Source: Planctomycetaceae bacterium (GTDB lineage: Bacteria; Planctomycetota; Planctomycetia; Planctomycetales; Planctomycetaceae). Taken from it: DNA of 64,000 nt. The stretch is from contig JAGQPX010000059.1 in assembly GCA_020426505.1 (NCBI GenBank), positions 16,588 through 80,587 of the forward strand. Reading direction: 5' to 3'. The position numbers and the translations under genes are program-made. This document shows positions 8,450 through 18,446 of the stretch, in pieces; position 1 is the first letter of the stretch, and the number at the start of each line of letters is the position of its first letter. The notes under the pieces were generated by a model, which saw only the letters and a list, made by a program, of their open reading frames with translations, had not been told where the DNA came from and made no database searches.

Positions 8450-9727
8450 TCAGAATGCAGCCGGTATGTCTTCGGCTGGAATTTCACCCTGTGCTTCATT
8501 TGGGATGTCAGCGTCACTTTCCGGTTGATCGTCGGAGAATTCCGGCAGCATGGGCTGTCGCTCGGGGAACTTGTGGTACTTCGGGAAGTCCGAGCCCAGT
8601 TCTCGCAGGCACATGATCAACCCCTGAGAAGTTGCCAGATACACACGGTCTGTGCGGTCGTTGTTTACCCGCACAGACATTTCCCTGAGTGGCAAGACTC
8701 CCGTGATGGCCCCATCGTATCGAGAGAGGATCAGCAGGTTCCCCAAATCGTCGGATGTAAATACCGACTGTGCTGAGGCCGCGAGGAATTCTGTGGCCTG
8801 AATTTGTTTCCACATCACCCGTCCCTCGGCGGTTGTCAAAGCAGTCATGCCTCCTCGTTCGGGGGCGATGAAGACTTGTTGTCCGACAATCTGGGGTTGC
8901 CTGCGGATGGGGAGACCGGTGACGTGTGTCCACCGCAATTTGCCGTCCAGCTGATTAATGCAGAAGAACCGAACGTCATCTGAGGCAATGAACAGAGCGT
9001 CCTGATTTCGACCGATCGGGGCGATGATGGGTCCATCCGTCTCAAACTGGAAATGCACGTCTCCGTCATTCAGGTCGACCGAATACAGGGACCCGTCCTC
9101 ACTGGCAAAGTTGACCCGCGGGCCAGCCGCAACCGGAGGAGATGTGATCGGTCCGTCGACACGATGCCGCCAAGCGACCGTCGCATTGGAAAAGTCAGGC
9201 AGAAGTCGGTCCTGAAAAAGATTTCGGATGTTCGCGAGGTCGAACGCCCAGGCACTACCGTCCAGCGAACCGATATAAACTTGAACGTCGTTGACTTCGG
9301 GGGCGGTGGACGGATGAGTCGGCAGGTTTAGTTGCCACAGCAGTTTTCCGTTGAATTTGTCCAGAGCGAACAGGTTCATCCCGGTTGCGAGCAGGAGCTG
9401 GTCCGAGTTTGTTGATACCGGAAAACTGGGGGCCTCAGGAGTTCCGAGGAGTCGTGACCACAATCGTTCGCCAGTTTCCGCATCAAACGCAGTCAGGATG
9501 CCCGTCCGCGACTGAGCGTAAAGCAATTCTTCGTCGGCGGTGAGGTGCAGCAACTTGTCCGTCGACGAGTCGAGCGTTGCCTGGGACCACCACGCGCGTT
9601 CGAGCCCAAAACGATCGAGTTCAGCAGGCGTCGGCAAGGCGGATTGCCTTCCGAATTGAGCATGCGCTGTCCCGACGACAGATAGACACAACAGCAAAGT
9701 CAGCAAACGGGCAGCACAGCGGGTCAT
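8450..9727 (-). CDS. Secreted PQQ-type beta-propeller protein
   Basis: The 425-residue protein has a clear signal peptide (LLTLLLCLSVVGTAHAQ) and then repeated propeller blades with the pattern L-x-A-x-D-x-x-x-G-x-x-x-W, for example LTAFDAETGERLWSRLL, LFALDKFNGKLLWQL and FFCINQLDGKLRWTHV. Such propellers occur in BamB of the outer-membrane assembly machine and in quinoprotein enzymes. No quinone-binding residues can be assigned, so it is probably a scaffold or binding protein in the periplasm. The C-terminus is acidic and disordered. Confidence 0.78.
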   Translation of the reverse strand: MTRCAARLLTLLLCLSVVGTAHAQFGRQSALPTPAELDRFGLERAWWSQATLDSSTDKLLHLTADEELLYAQSRTGILTAFDAETGERLWSRLLGTPEAPSFPVSTNSDQLLLATGMNLFALDKFNGKLLWQLNLPTHPSTAPEVNDVQVYIGSLDGSAWAFDLANIRNLFQDRLLPDFSNATVAWRHRVDGPITSPPVAAGPRVNFASEDGSLYSVDLNDGDVHFQFETDGPIIAPIGRNQDALFIASDDVRFFCINQLDGKLRWTHVTGLPIRRQPQIVGQQVFIAPERGGMTALTTAEGRVMWKQIQATEFLAASAQSVFTSDDLGNLLILSRYDGAITGVLPLREMSVRVNNDRTDRVYLATSQGLIMCLRELGSDFPKYHKFPERQPMLPEFSDDQPESDADIPNEAQGEIPAEDIPAAF

Positions 9728-10039
9728 CGGCTCACCTCATCGCACTCAGGCGACAGCGGAGATTAGGAAAGGATGAGGGGTAACGGAACCACCTCACGAC
9801 CTTGGGGCGAGCCTCCTGCTCCCAATTCTGGCGCCCAAAGGCGCACATCTGTTGAATCGAGTCTTCAGATTTCGTTCATGACATTTTATGCACCAGCCCT
9901 GTGCAACGTCAAAACCCGATTCGTTGATGACAGGTGTTCCGGCTGTCTCGATCCGGGAATGTGGGGCAATCGATACGACCAACAGGATACGCCTGTATTT
10001 CGAGGCCGTCCGAGCGTAACATCAAGTGTCGACAACACC
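9728..10039. other. Divergent intergenic region
   Basis: This 312-base gap separates the propeller gene on the minus strand from the HEAT-repeat gene on the plus strand and must contain both promoters. An in-frame extension of the HEAT gene to 9773 exists but looks non-coding. I see no clear regulator site. Confidence 0.4.
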
Positions 10040-11362
10040 ATGCACTCCGCCATCGTAACCATGGGCGAGCGAGGGAACATATTGACTCTCGCGATCGTCA
10101 TCGGACTCATCTGTCTTGGCGCCCCCCCAAAGGCACGAGGGGATGTCGTTTGTCTTAAGAATGGTGGGCAGATCCGTGGAGAGGTGCAGGAATCAGCTCC
10201 GGGGAAGGAGCCAAACGAAATCACCGTTCTCACGTTGACCGGTGCGATGGTTTCGATTGAAAAGGACACAGTTGCTTTTGTGACTCCTCGTTCGCTACGA
10301 ATCGAGGAGTACGAGACACGAGCCCAGGCGACACCCGACACCATCGAAGCCCATTGGGAATTGGCCGAGTGGGCGCGGGAACAGAATCTCCGACAACAAC
10401 GAGCCGAGCAACTCGAACAGATCGCCCGACTCGATCCTGATCATGAGAAGGCGCAGCGTGGCCTTGGTCGGGCTCGCTACGATGGGAAATGGATGACTCG
10501 AGACGAATGGATGACCTCGCGGGGCTACATCCAGCATCGAGGGAAATACGTCACGCAACAGGAACTCGACCTCATCGACAAGTCGGAGGCCCAGCGGCAA
10601 GCCGAGCGAGTCTGGCTGGGGAAAGTCCGCCTGTGGGTGAGTTGGGCAACCGGTCGTGACGAAGGACGACGCAGCGAAGGAATGCAGAGGCTCGGGGACA
10701 TCGCCGACCCCAATGCTATCGCGGCTCTTGTCACGGAACTGGCGGATCACGACAACCGGGAAGCGAGAATGTTTCTGGTCAAACAACTCTCCGAGATGCC
10801 TGACCCACGTACGGTGAGTCCACTCGTCCAGCAGTCACTCCACGACGTCGATGCCCAAGTTCGCGAAGCGGCAATCCAAGCAATCGATGATTCCAAACGC
10901 GAACATGCCATAAGCCTCTACATTGCAGCTCTTGGGAACGAGGCGCGTCTCATCGTCCGTCGCGCCGGATATGCTCTGGGCAAAGCTGGCAACAGGTCCG
11001 CCATTCCGGCTCTCATCGCGGCGCTGGTCACGCAACATCGATACCGAGTGGCATACACCGAATCGACGCCGACGTTTGCGATTGGGAATGACCGCAGCAT
11101 CGGGTTTGCGGGCAATTCGACGGGCCTCACTCCGGAGGTCGAGGCGCTCGCGCGGACGGGCCAACTCCCGTATGGTGCTGTCGTCGACATGTCTCAGGTC
11201 AAGACTGTCACCAAGTCAACAGTCGTCACTCGTGCTCAGCGGAATGTCGAAGTACTTGATGCTCTCAAGTCACTCTCCGGCGAGAATTTCGGATTCGACG
11301 AGCGGACATGGCAACTGTGGTGGGCCGCCCATGAGAATGGCACCGGGTGGCATGACGAATGA
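10040..11362 (+). CDS. Secreted HEAT-repeat protein
   Basis: The 440-residue protein starts with a signal-like segment (ILTLAIVIGLICLGAPPKARG). A small N-terminal beta-domain (VVCLKNGGQIRGEV...) resembles the short motif that opens many planctomycete secreted proteins. HEAT-like helical repeats follow at roughly residues 200-345 (DPNAIAALVTELADHDNREARMFLVKQL and similar). These repeats are protein-binding surfaces, so the role is likely structural or scaffolding. The start at 10040 is preferred because it leads straight into the signal segment. Confidence 0.7.
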   Translation: MHSAIVTMGERGNILTLAIVIGLICLGAPPKARGDVVCLKNGGQIRGEVQESAPGKEPNEITVLTLTGAMVSIEKDTVAFVTPRSLRIEEYETRAQATPDTIEAHWELAEWAREQNLRQQRAEQLEQIARLDPDHEKAQRGLGRARYDGKWMTRDEWMTSRGYIQHRGKYVTQQELDLIDKSEAQRQAERVWLGKVRLWVSWATGRDEGRRSEGMQRLGDIADPNAIAALVTELADHDNREARMFLVKQLSEMPDPRTVSPLVQQSLHDVDAQVREAAIQAIDDSKREHAISLYIAALGNEARLIVRRAGYALGKAGNRSAIPALIAALVTQHRYRVAYTESTPTFAIGNDRSIGFAGNSTGLTPEVEALARTGQLPYGAVVDMSQVKTVTKSTVVTRAQRNVEVLDALKSLSGENFGFDERTWQLWWAAHENGTGWHDE

Positions 11363-11578
11363 GGTTGACTGTTGCCTTGTGGAGTCTGGCCGATTCGTCG
11401 GCCGCTTCTTCCGAACGTAACGGCAGCATCTGCGCTTCGCCGTAAGATCGTCAAAATCGTCATGATTGTTACAAGTTCACATCCCCTTCGGACCGATTGA
11501 CGAAGAGACGAACGAATCTTGCTCGCCAATCGCGTCGTGGAACGTGATGGGGCCGACGAGCGATCCATGATCGGGGGG

Positions 11579-13951
11579 ATGATCGTGAACAAAGGTCGCG
11601 TGTGGATCATTGCGTTATTGATCGGAGCCATTTGGCCCGTTCATTTCGCCCAAGCACAACAGCCGGACAGTTTGGTTGCCCCTCCCTTTCCGAACTATGC
11701 ACCGCCGTTTGTCGATTGGACCGCAGGTGCGGGAAATCGATCGGACTACCGTGGTCAGGCGTCAACTTTCATTCCTCTGCATCTCACCGAAGCGTCCGTC
11801 TTCTTCGCAGAATTGGACATGACGGTCGTCGACGATCGAATGCGTGGCGGTGAGGCCCTCGAATGGAACGGGGGCATCGGCTATCGCAGCTTCATGGATG
11901 ACTATTCGATTTTCGGTACCTACGTCTTTGTCGATCACCGCACGACCGCGAACCAGAACCGGTTCTATCAGACAACCGTGGGCCTGGAGTATATGATGAT
12001 CGACCACGAGTTTCGGGTGAATGGCTATTTCCCCGAACGTGGCGGTGAGCGGCTGGGACCTCCAGTCGCCGTGCTCGCTGGGGACCGCATTGTTGTTCAG
12101 GGAGACGAGGAGTTGGCATACGTCGGCGCCGATTTCGAGGTCGGCACGTTGCTGGCAGAGTGGCTTGAAGGGGATGTCGAGTTGCGAGCATTCGCAGGTG
12201 CCTACTTCTTCGATCGGGATGTCCGAGGCTTCGAGGAGATTGTTGGCCCACGCTTGCGAGCCGAGTTGCGTGTTTACGATCTGGAGTGGTTCGGACCAGG
12301 TTCACGTCTCGTGGTGTCAGGTGAGTTTCAACACGATGACGTGCGAGACGGTCAGGGGACCGGACTGGTCACGGTACGAATCCCGTTCCCGGGACCGGCG
12401 GATGGTCAGCGCCCATCGCGTCTGCAACGCCGTCTGCTCGATCGGGTCGTGCGGGACGTGGACATTGTGACTCAGAACGGCACGCGACAAGAGACGGCAC
12501 TCGACAAGGAAACAGGCATGGACCTTGGCCCGGTGACGGTCGTCGGTGCCTTGGATGACTTCCAAATGAAACTGAACGAGGCCGGCGAAGACAGTCTCGT
12601 CATCGTGAATGGAGACGATGGCAAATTCGACCTCAACGCGGAGTTGAACCTGCTTGAGGGGCAGACGTTGCGGGGCGCGGGCTTTACGGTGGTCGGCGCC
12701 GACACCGGAAAGGAGGCTGTCTTCGGCCATCGGCCCATTCTCGATATGCTCAACCCGGCCCAGGACATCATCGTGCTCGACGATCGCACGCGAGTTCGCG
12801 ACCTGACGTTGATGGGCGGGCGAAATGGCGTGATCGGTGGAAGCACGGCCGAATTCCAGATCGACGGTAACCTGATTGTCGGATCAGCGGAGTCCGGCAT
12901 TCGCCTCATTGGAACCAACGAGGGCGACGTCAATGAGAACTCGATCACGCAAACGGGGTTCGATGCCATCTCGGTCGACACGCTGGCATCGGGTGAGATT
13001 ATTCTCAACACCATCACCGAGAGCGGAGCCAGTGCGGTGCTGGTTCAGGAACTGAACGGCGGCACCGTTCGATTCAACGAGATTTCGGGCAGCACGATTC
13101 ACGGCATCCATGTTGTGACCCTCACCGACGGCACCGTTGGGGACAATACGGTCGAGATGAACGGCCAGCACGGGGTGTTCATCGGCACGATGAGTGGTGG
13201 AACCGTTGAAAACAACAAGTCCGAACAGAATGGTCAGCAGGGCTTCCAGATCACTCAGGTCGATTTCAACGTGAGTGCCCCCGAGATTACGAACAACACA
13301 GCATGGCTGAACTCGGGTGACGGATTCCAGTTCGGTGTGATCGATGGAGGTAACATCCACAACAACACGGCAACCGAGAACCTGGGCGACGGCTTCCAGA
13401 TTACGAGTCACAACATGGGGACACTGGCCGACAACACGTCATCGATGAACCAGGGACACGGGTTCAACATCACCTCGTATGTGAATGGTTTCAACAATCG
13501 CAACACGGCTGAAGGCAACACGCAGAACGGCATCTTCATCGACACGTTCTCGAATGGTTTCCTGTCGTCCAACTCGGTCACCAATAACATGTTGGACGGA
13601 ATCCGTGTGAACAGCAAGTCAGGCGGTTTCTTCGAGGACAACAACGCCACGGGCAACCGCGACGGTTACTCATTTGGGAGCGTTAATGGTGGCTTTTTCC
13701 GCCGCAACACTGCCTCGGACAACACCCGCGATGGGTTCCTGATTGGTGCTTACAACGGCGTCGAGATCAATGACAATGTCGCGAGCGAGAACGGCGACGA
13801 CGGGTTCCACCTTGAAAACTGGAGTAATGGTGCCTTCAACGACAACACGGCGACACTTAATCCGAACTTTGGGTTCTTCATCAATAATCGGACCGGCGGT
13901 ACGGCCTTCGGCAATATCGCTACCGGCAACGGCGATAACACGTTGCCCTGA
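11579..13951 (+). CDS. Inverse-autotransporter-like outer-membrane barrel with right-handed beta-helix passenger
   Basis: The 790-residue protein has a signal peptide (residues 1-27). A barrel-like region spans about residues 40-300, with the pattern WNGGIGYRSFMDDYSIFGTYVFVDHR, GLEYMMIDHEFRVNGYFPE, typical of the beta domain of intimin/invasin-type proteins. A linker (RRLLDRVVRDVDIVT) leads into a long passenger of repeats of about 23 residues rich in NNT, GDGF and NGG turns, from about residue 395 to the end, as in NosD or pectate-lyase beta-helices. It would insert in the outer membrane and display the helix outside. A run of G before the ATG at 11579 could act as ribosome binding site. The family call is by pattern only. 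Confidence 0.7.
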   Translation: MIVNKGRVWIIALLIGAIWPVHFAQAQQPDSLVAPPFPNYAPPFVDWTAGAGNRSDYRGQASTFIPLHLTEASVFFAELDMTVVDDRMRGGEALEWNGGIGYRSFMDDYSIFGTYVFVDHRTTANQNRFYQTTVGLEYMMIDHEFRVNGYFPERGGERLGPPVAVLAGDRIVVQGDEELAYVGADFEVGTLLAEWLEGDVELRAFAGAYFFDRDVRGFEEIVGPRLRAELRVYDLEWFGPGSRLVVSGEFQHDDVRDGQGTGLVTVRIPFPGPADGQRPSRLQRRLLDRVVRDVDIVTQNGTRQETALDKETGMDLGPVTVVGALDDFQMKLNEAGEDSLVIVNGDDGKFDLNAELNLLEGQTLRGAGFTVVGADTGKEAVFGHRPILDMLNPAQDIIVLDDRTRVRDLTLMGGRNGVIGGSTAEFQIDGNLIVGSAESGIRLIGTNEGDVNENSITQTGFDAISVDTLASGEIILNTITESGASAVLVQELNGGTVRFNEISGSTIHGIHVVTLTDGTVGDNTVEMNGQHGVFIGTMSGGTVENNKSEQNGQQGFQITQVDFNVSAPEITNNTAWLNSGDGFQFGVIDGGNIHNNTATENLGDGFQITSHNMGTLADNTSSMNQGHGFNITSYVNGFNNRNTAEGNTQNGIFIDTFSNGFLSSNSVTNNMLDGIRVNSKSGGFFEDNNATGNRDGYSFGSVNGGFFRRNTASDNTRDGFLIGAYNGVEINDNVASENGDDGFHLENWSNGAFNDNTATLNPNFGFFINNRTGGTAFGNIATGNGDNTLP

Positions 13952-14172
13952 CGACGATCGAAGCGAGGGACCGATTGATCAGGGATGAGAGGATTCCACG
14001 TATTTGGTGGCGGCTCGCATTCTCGATTCCGTCTGTCTCTGGGATGACCTACACTCGCCATCAGAGTCGGACGATAATGAATTCCTGGTTTTCAGGTTGT
14101 CGACCGTGGACGAACGCGGTCCGAGTTCGATCCACTAAACGAGTGAGTGGGAAAGCACGGAGTCTTTCTCTG

Positions 14173-15987
14173 ATGGCAACGACGATGCCTGCCGCAAAGA
14201 TCGAGGAAACGGGAACTGCGCGAGTCACCGGTCTCGTTCTCCTTCCGTATCTGCTGATTCTGCTGGCGCATGCTCCCCTCGTTTATGTTCATCTCCAACA
14301 GCTATGGTCTCGGCCTCATTATCAATTCTTCCCGTTGGTCCTTTTCGCCAGCGCATCGCTGATGGTGATGCGTGCACGGTCGGACGATGACCGCAGACGT
14401 CCCGTGACTCGCTGGTCGCTGTTATTGAGCCGTTCCCTGCTTGTCGCGAGCGTGGCCTTACTGTCGATAGCGTTGATTCGCTTATCTCCGCTCGGAGCCT
14501 ATGTTTCTCTGCTGTTGATGTTGGCAGCGATGATTCTGCGTCTCGGACTTCCCGCCTGGGGTCCGTGGGCGTTACTGTTGTTGTTGATTCGTGTGCCTTA
14601 TGGACAGGATGTGGCGCTCATCCAATGGATGCAACGCGTCACGACTCGATTGAGTAGCACGGCCCTGGATACGATCAATGTCGAACACATCGCCGAGGGG
14701 AATGTCTTGACCTTCCCTGGCCGATCGTTGTTTGTCGAAGAGGCGTGCAGTGGCGTGGTGTCGATGTTGGCCATCGTGGCGTGTGCCGCGATCCTTGCCG
14801 TCTGGTGGAAACGATCGCTCTTTCATGGGCTCGCGTTGATTGCGACCGGTCTGTTCTGGGCGGGGGGCATGAATGTGGTCCGTGTGGTGACGATCGCGAT
14901 CGCCCTTGACCGCTATGACATCGATCTCACGGAAGGCTGGCGACACGAGGCGGTTGGGTTATGCGTCTTTGTGGTCAGCCTCCTCGCTTTGTTCAGCACC
15001 GACCGGCTGATGTTGTTCATCTTCGCACCGGTTCCGATGAATCCTCTCGCGAGTTACTGGCCTTACGCCGGCGAAAACTGGCTTGTTCGGATCTGGAACT
15101 TTGGGGCTGGCCTGGACCCCGACGAGGAGGCCCTGAACTCATACGACGACTGGTCGAACCCGGTTTATGAAGAAGACCTCGAGCAAGCCGAACCACGAGA
15201 GTCGGTTCGTCCCGCGAACGTGAAAGCACGTCCCTGGGAATGGGCATTTGCGCTGCTTTTTATCGGCATTGGAGGTGCTCAGGTCTATGCAGGAATCGGA
15301 CCTTTTTCGGTTGCTCCGCCTGTGAAACAGACCGCGTTGGACTTGGTGGCAGATGACTTGCCAGCAAGCTTTGCAGGCTGGACGCAGGTCGATTTTGAGG
15401 CACAGCACCGTGACGGATCGAGCGTGTTCGGGGAGCATTCAAGACTCTGGACCTATCGCAGCGGACCTTACCTTGTTCGTTTATCGCTGGACTTCGTGTT
15501 TCCAGAGTGGCATGAATTGACTGCCTGCTACGCGGGCACCGGCTGGACCATCGATTCGCGATCGCGCAGCGATGACGAGAGCACGCGAATGATGGCCTCT
15601 CTGACCAAGCCAGATGGCGAGCAGGCGTTTCTCATGTTCGACCTATTTGACTCGGAAGGGCAGGACTATGTATCGCCATCCGGTTCGTTCCTGCATCCGC
15701 AACTTCGACGAATTGTCAGCGGGGATGCGAGTCGGTTCACGTTGCCGACCTATTACCAGGTCCAGGTTTTGGCCGGCGTCCCCGGGACCTCTCTTTCTGA
15801 CGACGCACGACAGGCAATCAAAGACCTGTTTCTGGAGTTTGATTCGCGGATGCGAAAACTAGTCGTGAATGGCAATCCGGGAGGTCAATCCGGGGACTCT
15901 GAAACGGAAATCGGAGTGTCAGACGGCGATGGCTTGGAAATCAACGCTACTGACCGACGGGACGCTGACAAAAAGCCCGATCCATAG
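14173..15987 (+). CDS. Exosortase with EpsI-like C-terminal domain, planctomycete (XrtU-like) type
   Basis: Exosortases are membrane transpeptidases that cleave C-terminal sorting signals of exported proteins. This 604-residue protein has many helices and the three family residues: Cys192 in VEEACSGV, Arg237 in MNVVRVV and His258 in WRHEAVG. After the last helix, a soluble part (ADDLPASFAGWTQVDFEAQHRD... to about residue 560) resembles the EpsI/DUF3485 partner, here fused to the enzyme. A TPR protein follows 65 bases downstream. No protein here has an obvious PEP-CTERM tail, so the substrate must be encoded elsewhere or use another signal. The start at 14173 is the first ATG close to the first helix. 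Confidence 0.85.
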   Translation: MATTMPAAKIEETGTARVTGLVLLPYLLILLAHAPLVYVHLQQLWSRPHYQFFPLVLFASASLMVMRARSDDDRRRPVTRWSLLLSRSLLVASVALLSIALIRLSPLGAYVSLLLMLAAMILRLGLPAWGPWALLLLLIRVPYGQDVALIQWMQRVTTRLSSTALDTINVEHIAEGNVLTFPGRSLFVEEACSGVVSMLAIVACAAILAVWWKRSLFHGLALIATGLFWAGGMNVVRVVTIAIALDRYDIDLTEGWRHEAVGLCVFVVSLLALFSTDRLMLFIFAPVPMNPLASYWPYAGENWLVRIWNFGAGLDPDEEALNSYDDWSNPVYEEDLEQAEPRESVRPANVKARPWEWAFALLFIGIGGAQVYAGIGPFSVAPPVKQTALDLVADDLPASFAGWTQVDFEAQHRDGSSVFGEHSRLWTYRSGPYLVRLSLDFVFPEWHELTACYAGTGWTIDSRSRSDDESTRMMASLTKPDGEQAFLMFDLFDSEGQDYVSPSGSFLHPQLRRIVSGDASRFTLPTYYQVQVLAGVPGTSLSDDARQAIKDLFLEFDSRMRKLVVNGNPGGQSGDSETEIGVSDGDGLEINATDRRDADKKPDP

Positions 15988-16052
15988 ATATGAGTGAGGA
16001 AGGGTTTGGGTGAGACGGCTCCGAGCAGTATCTCGCGAGATTGAATGATCAA

Positions 16053-17675
16053 ATGGTTTGGATAAACCCCTATCGGCTGCCAACCGGTGATCCGGTCCCC
16101 TCCGGGATGTATGTCACCAGGTCTCCTGCGTACCTGTTGTGGACGTTGTGGGGATTCGCGGTCAGCTGGTTCGAGACACGGCAAGTGAGCCGGTCGCTGC
16201 TTGGTTTGCCTGCGGTCATACTCGCAGCGGTGCTCGTCATTCTCATGCTCTCGTCAAGTCGTGAGGCATCGAGCAACACGATTTCGTTCTATCTGACGAA
16301 GGCCCAGCAGGCGACGCGATTGAAGGAGTTTGACGATGCGGAATTCTACTTCCGCAAACTGGGCCAATTGGCACCGCGAGATGGGATGATCAAGTATGAA
16401 CACGCTCGTCTCTACTCACAGCAAGGCGACTATGGAACGGCTGCGGCTCTGCTGCACAAACTCATCAATGACGATGATCGAACAAACGACAAGAAGGTCC
16501 ATCTCGACCTCGCACGTTGGGCCATCGAAGGTGGCTTGGAAGTGGAAGACCCAGCGGGATTCGCGAAGGAGCACCTGAACCGTGTTCTGGCAGAAGACCC
16601 CAAGGACGCCTACGCACACTTCTTCTTTTCACAGTTGTTCTGGCGAGCCGGCGACCTTGATGGTGCGATTGAACACTTGGAACCGGTTGCGTCCAGGGCA
16701 CCCGAACTTCGGCTGAAGCTGGCCGCCTACTACGACATTCGCGGGGATGCCAATCTCGCACGGTCTGAAGCGAGGCTTGTTGTGTCAGACCTTCAAAAGG
16801 CCATTCGAGGCGAGCAATCAACGGACATCAGCGTTTGGATGCAATTAGCAGCGGCTCATCTTCTCCTGAGCGACTACGAGCAGGCGGCGAGCGTGATGCA
16901 GCAAGCCGTGACTAAGTTTGAGAACGATGGATGCCGGCGGTTTCTGGGACGCATCTATGCTCGTTGGTCACTGCATGTGTCGAAAGAGAATCCCGAAAAT
17001 GTCAATCGCCGCATGGAGTTACTTCAACAGGCGATTCTTGTTGCTCCTGATGAACCGGAAGCGCTGACGCAGCTGGTCAACATCGCCAATGAAGAGGGAG
17101 AAGGATCCGAGCAGGCAGAACGCTGGCTGAAAGAGGCGCTGGTGACGGGCGAGGGGAAGGCCGTTATTCATTTTCTGCTGGGGACAATCGCTGCAGGAAA
17201 AGGCGATATGGAAACTGCCTTACGACACCTCGAACAGTCGAACGAGGCCAATCCTCGCACGGCCGTCACGCTGAACAACGTTGCGTTCGTTCTTGCCCAC
17301 ATGCCGGATCCGGATCTTCCGCGGGCATTGGAAATGAGCAATCAGGCGGTTCGGCTGGCTCCCAACAATGCCTCTTTTCTGGAGACACGTGGCCAGATTT
17401 ACACCCGGATGGGCGAATACTCCAAGGCGATCACCGATCTGGAAAAGGCCATCGATCATGTCACCAGCATTGCCACACGTATCAACGCCCACGAGTCGCT
17501 CGCCATTTGCTACGAGAATCTGGGAGATGCCGAACTGGCACAGTTGCATCGAAAAGAAGCAGAGAATTTGCGCCAACAAATCCGGCTGCAAAACGGCCTC
17601 CAAGAGGGAACTGAGACAGAGGCAACGATCCCGGATCTGGATCTTCAGGACGATTCACCCAACGATCGGGAGTAA
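16053..17675 (+). CDS. Membrane-anchored TPR protein linked to the exosortase
   Basis: The 540-residue protein has one hydrophobic segment near residues 46-66 (LLGLPAVILAAVLVILML) and then tetratricopeptide repeats to about residue 510, such as FDDAEFYFRKLGQLAPRDGMIKYEHARLYSQQGDYGTAAALL and SFLETRGQIYTRMGEYSKAITDLEKAI. TPRs bind proteins or polysaccharide assembly partners. It follows the exosortase on the same strand and is probably co-transcribed; TPR proteins are common beside exosortases. An upstream TTG at 16041 is an alternative start. Confidence 0.72.
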   Translation: MVWINPYRLPTGDPVPSGMYVTRSPAYLLWTLWGFAVSWFETRQVSRSLLGLPAVILAAVLVILMLSSSREASSNTISFYLTKAQQATRLKEFDDAEFYFRKLGQLAPRDGMIKYEHARLYSQQGDYGTAAALLHKLINDDDRTNDKKVHLDLARWAIEGGLEVEDPAGFAKEHLNRVLAEDPKDAYAHFFFSQLFWRAGDLDGAIEHLEPVASRAPELRLKLAAYYDIRGDANLARSEARLVVSDLQKAIRGEQSTDISVWMQLAAAHLLLSDYEQAASVMQQAVTKFENDGCRRFLGRIYARWSLHVSKENPENVNRRMELLQQAILVAPDEPEALTQLVNIANEEGEGSEQAERWLKEALVTGEGKAVIHFLLGTIAAGKGDMETALRHLEQSNEANPRTAVTLNNVAFVLAHMPDPDLPRALEMSNQAVRLAPNNASFLETRGQIYTRMGEYSKAITDLEKAIDHVTSIATRINAHESLAICYENLGDAELAQLHRKEAENLRQQIRLQNGLQEGTETEATIPDLDLQDDSPNDRE

Positions 17676-17865
17676 AGCCGCTCAGGTTTCGCTCTGCTGC
17701 ATCTCGTGTGTTTTCAATATGTTGCGACTTTGGCGAAATGTTCGTGCGACAATTTTGCAAGTTTTCTCAGTTTGACCGGAAGATTGCTCGTTTGCTTACG
17801 TTTCGTCAGGCAGCTATCGCAATCACGTCGCTGCGGCGACTTCATCAAACCTAGGGGAAACAATC

Positions 17866-18342
17866 ATGCAGGCAATCACTCGAATCAGCGTCTTCACCAG
17901 CTTCGCCCTTCTGCTCACAGCTTCGATCTGCTCAACAGCGACCGCCTGTGACGGCTACCGCGGTTCCTACTCGTATTCCAACTACGCTCCGGTTCGGACC
18001 TACTCGTACTCAGGATACGGCTACGGTTATGGCTGCGGAACGAACACGTTCACTCAGCGAAACCTCGCACCGGCCACGAACATCGTGCCAGCACCAGCAG
18101 CCAGTCCCGTCGCCCCGGCACCCTCCGCTGCACCCCTCAATCCGGCGCCAGTGACCCCGGAGCCGACGAACATTCCTGGTCCAAGTCAGGTGGATGTCAC
18201 GCCTGTCCAGAACCCGATCCCGTCGAATCCGATTCCTTCGAATCCGAACCAAGCATCTCCTCGAGATGTGGGTCCAGCTGAGTCACCTGCTCCAGTCGTT
18301 TCGAGCAATCCGAACCAGGCGAATCCGCAGTTCGGTCAGTGA
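17866..18342 (+). CDS. Small secreted Tyr/Gly- and Pro/Asn-rich protein
   Basis: The 158-residue protein has a signal peptide (FALLLTASICSTATA) and then CDGYRGSYSYSNYAPVRTYSYSGYGYGYGCG, a two-cysteine Tyr/Gly-rich block. The rest is Pro/Ala/Asn-rich with repeated NPIPSNP and SSNPNQANP units. A good AGGGGA ribosome site precedes the ATG, and a strong terminator follows. It looks like a surface or cell-wall structural protein; no family is recognised. Confidence 0.7.
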   Translation: MQAITRISVFTSFALLLTASICSTATACDGYRGSYSYSNYAPVRTYSYSGYGYGYGCGTNTFTQRNLAPATNIVPAPAASPVAPAPSAAPLNPAPVTPEPTNIPGPSQVDVTPVQNPIPSNPIPSNPNQASPRDVGPAESPAPVVSSNPNQANPQFGQ

Positions 18343-18351
18343 TCGACACGA

Positions 18352-18390
18352 CGACCCGACCTCCCCAAGGGGAGGTCGGGTCGTTTATTT
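18352..18390 (+). terminator. Rho-independent terminator
   Basis: A perfect 15-base-pair stem (18352-18366 with 18369-18383, CGACCCGACCTCCCC and its complement) with a two-base loop is followed by TTTATTT. It ends the transcript of the small secreted protein ten bases after its stop and faces the convergent methyltransferase gene. Confidence 0.9.
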
Positions 18391-18446
18391 GCAATGATCT
18401 CCCGCAATTCTGACTGCGAGCAACTCCGAACAGGCCTCCGTAAGTC

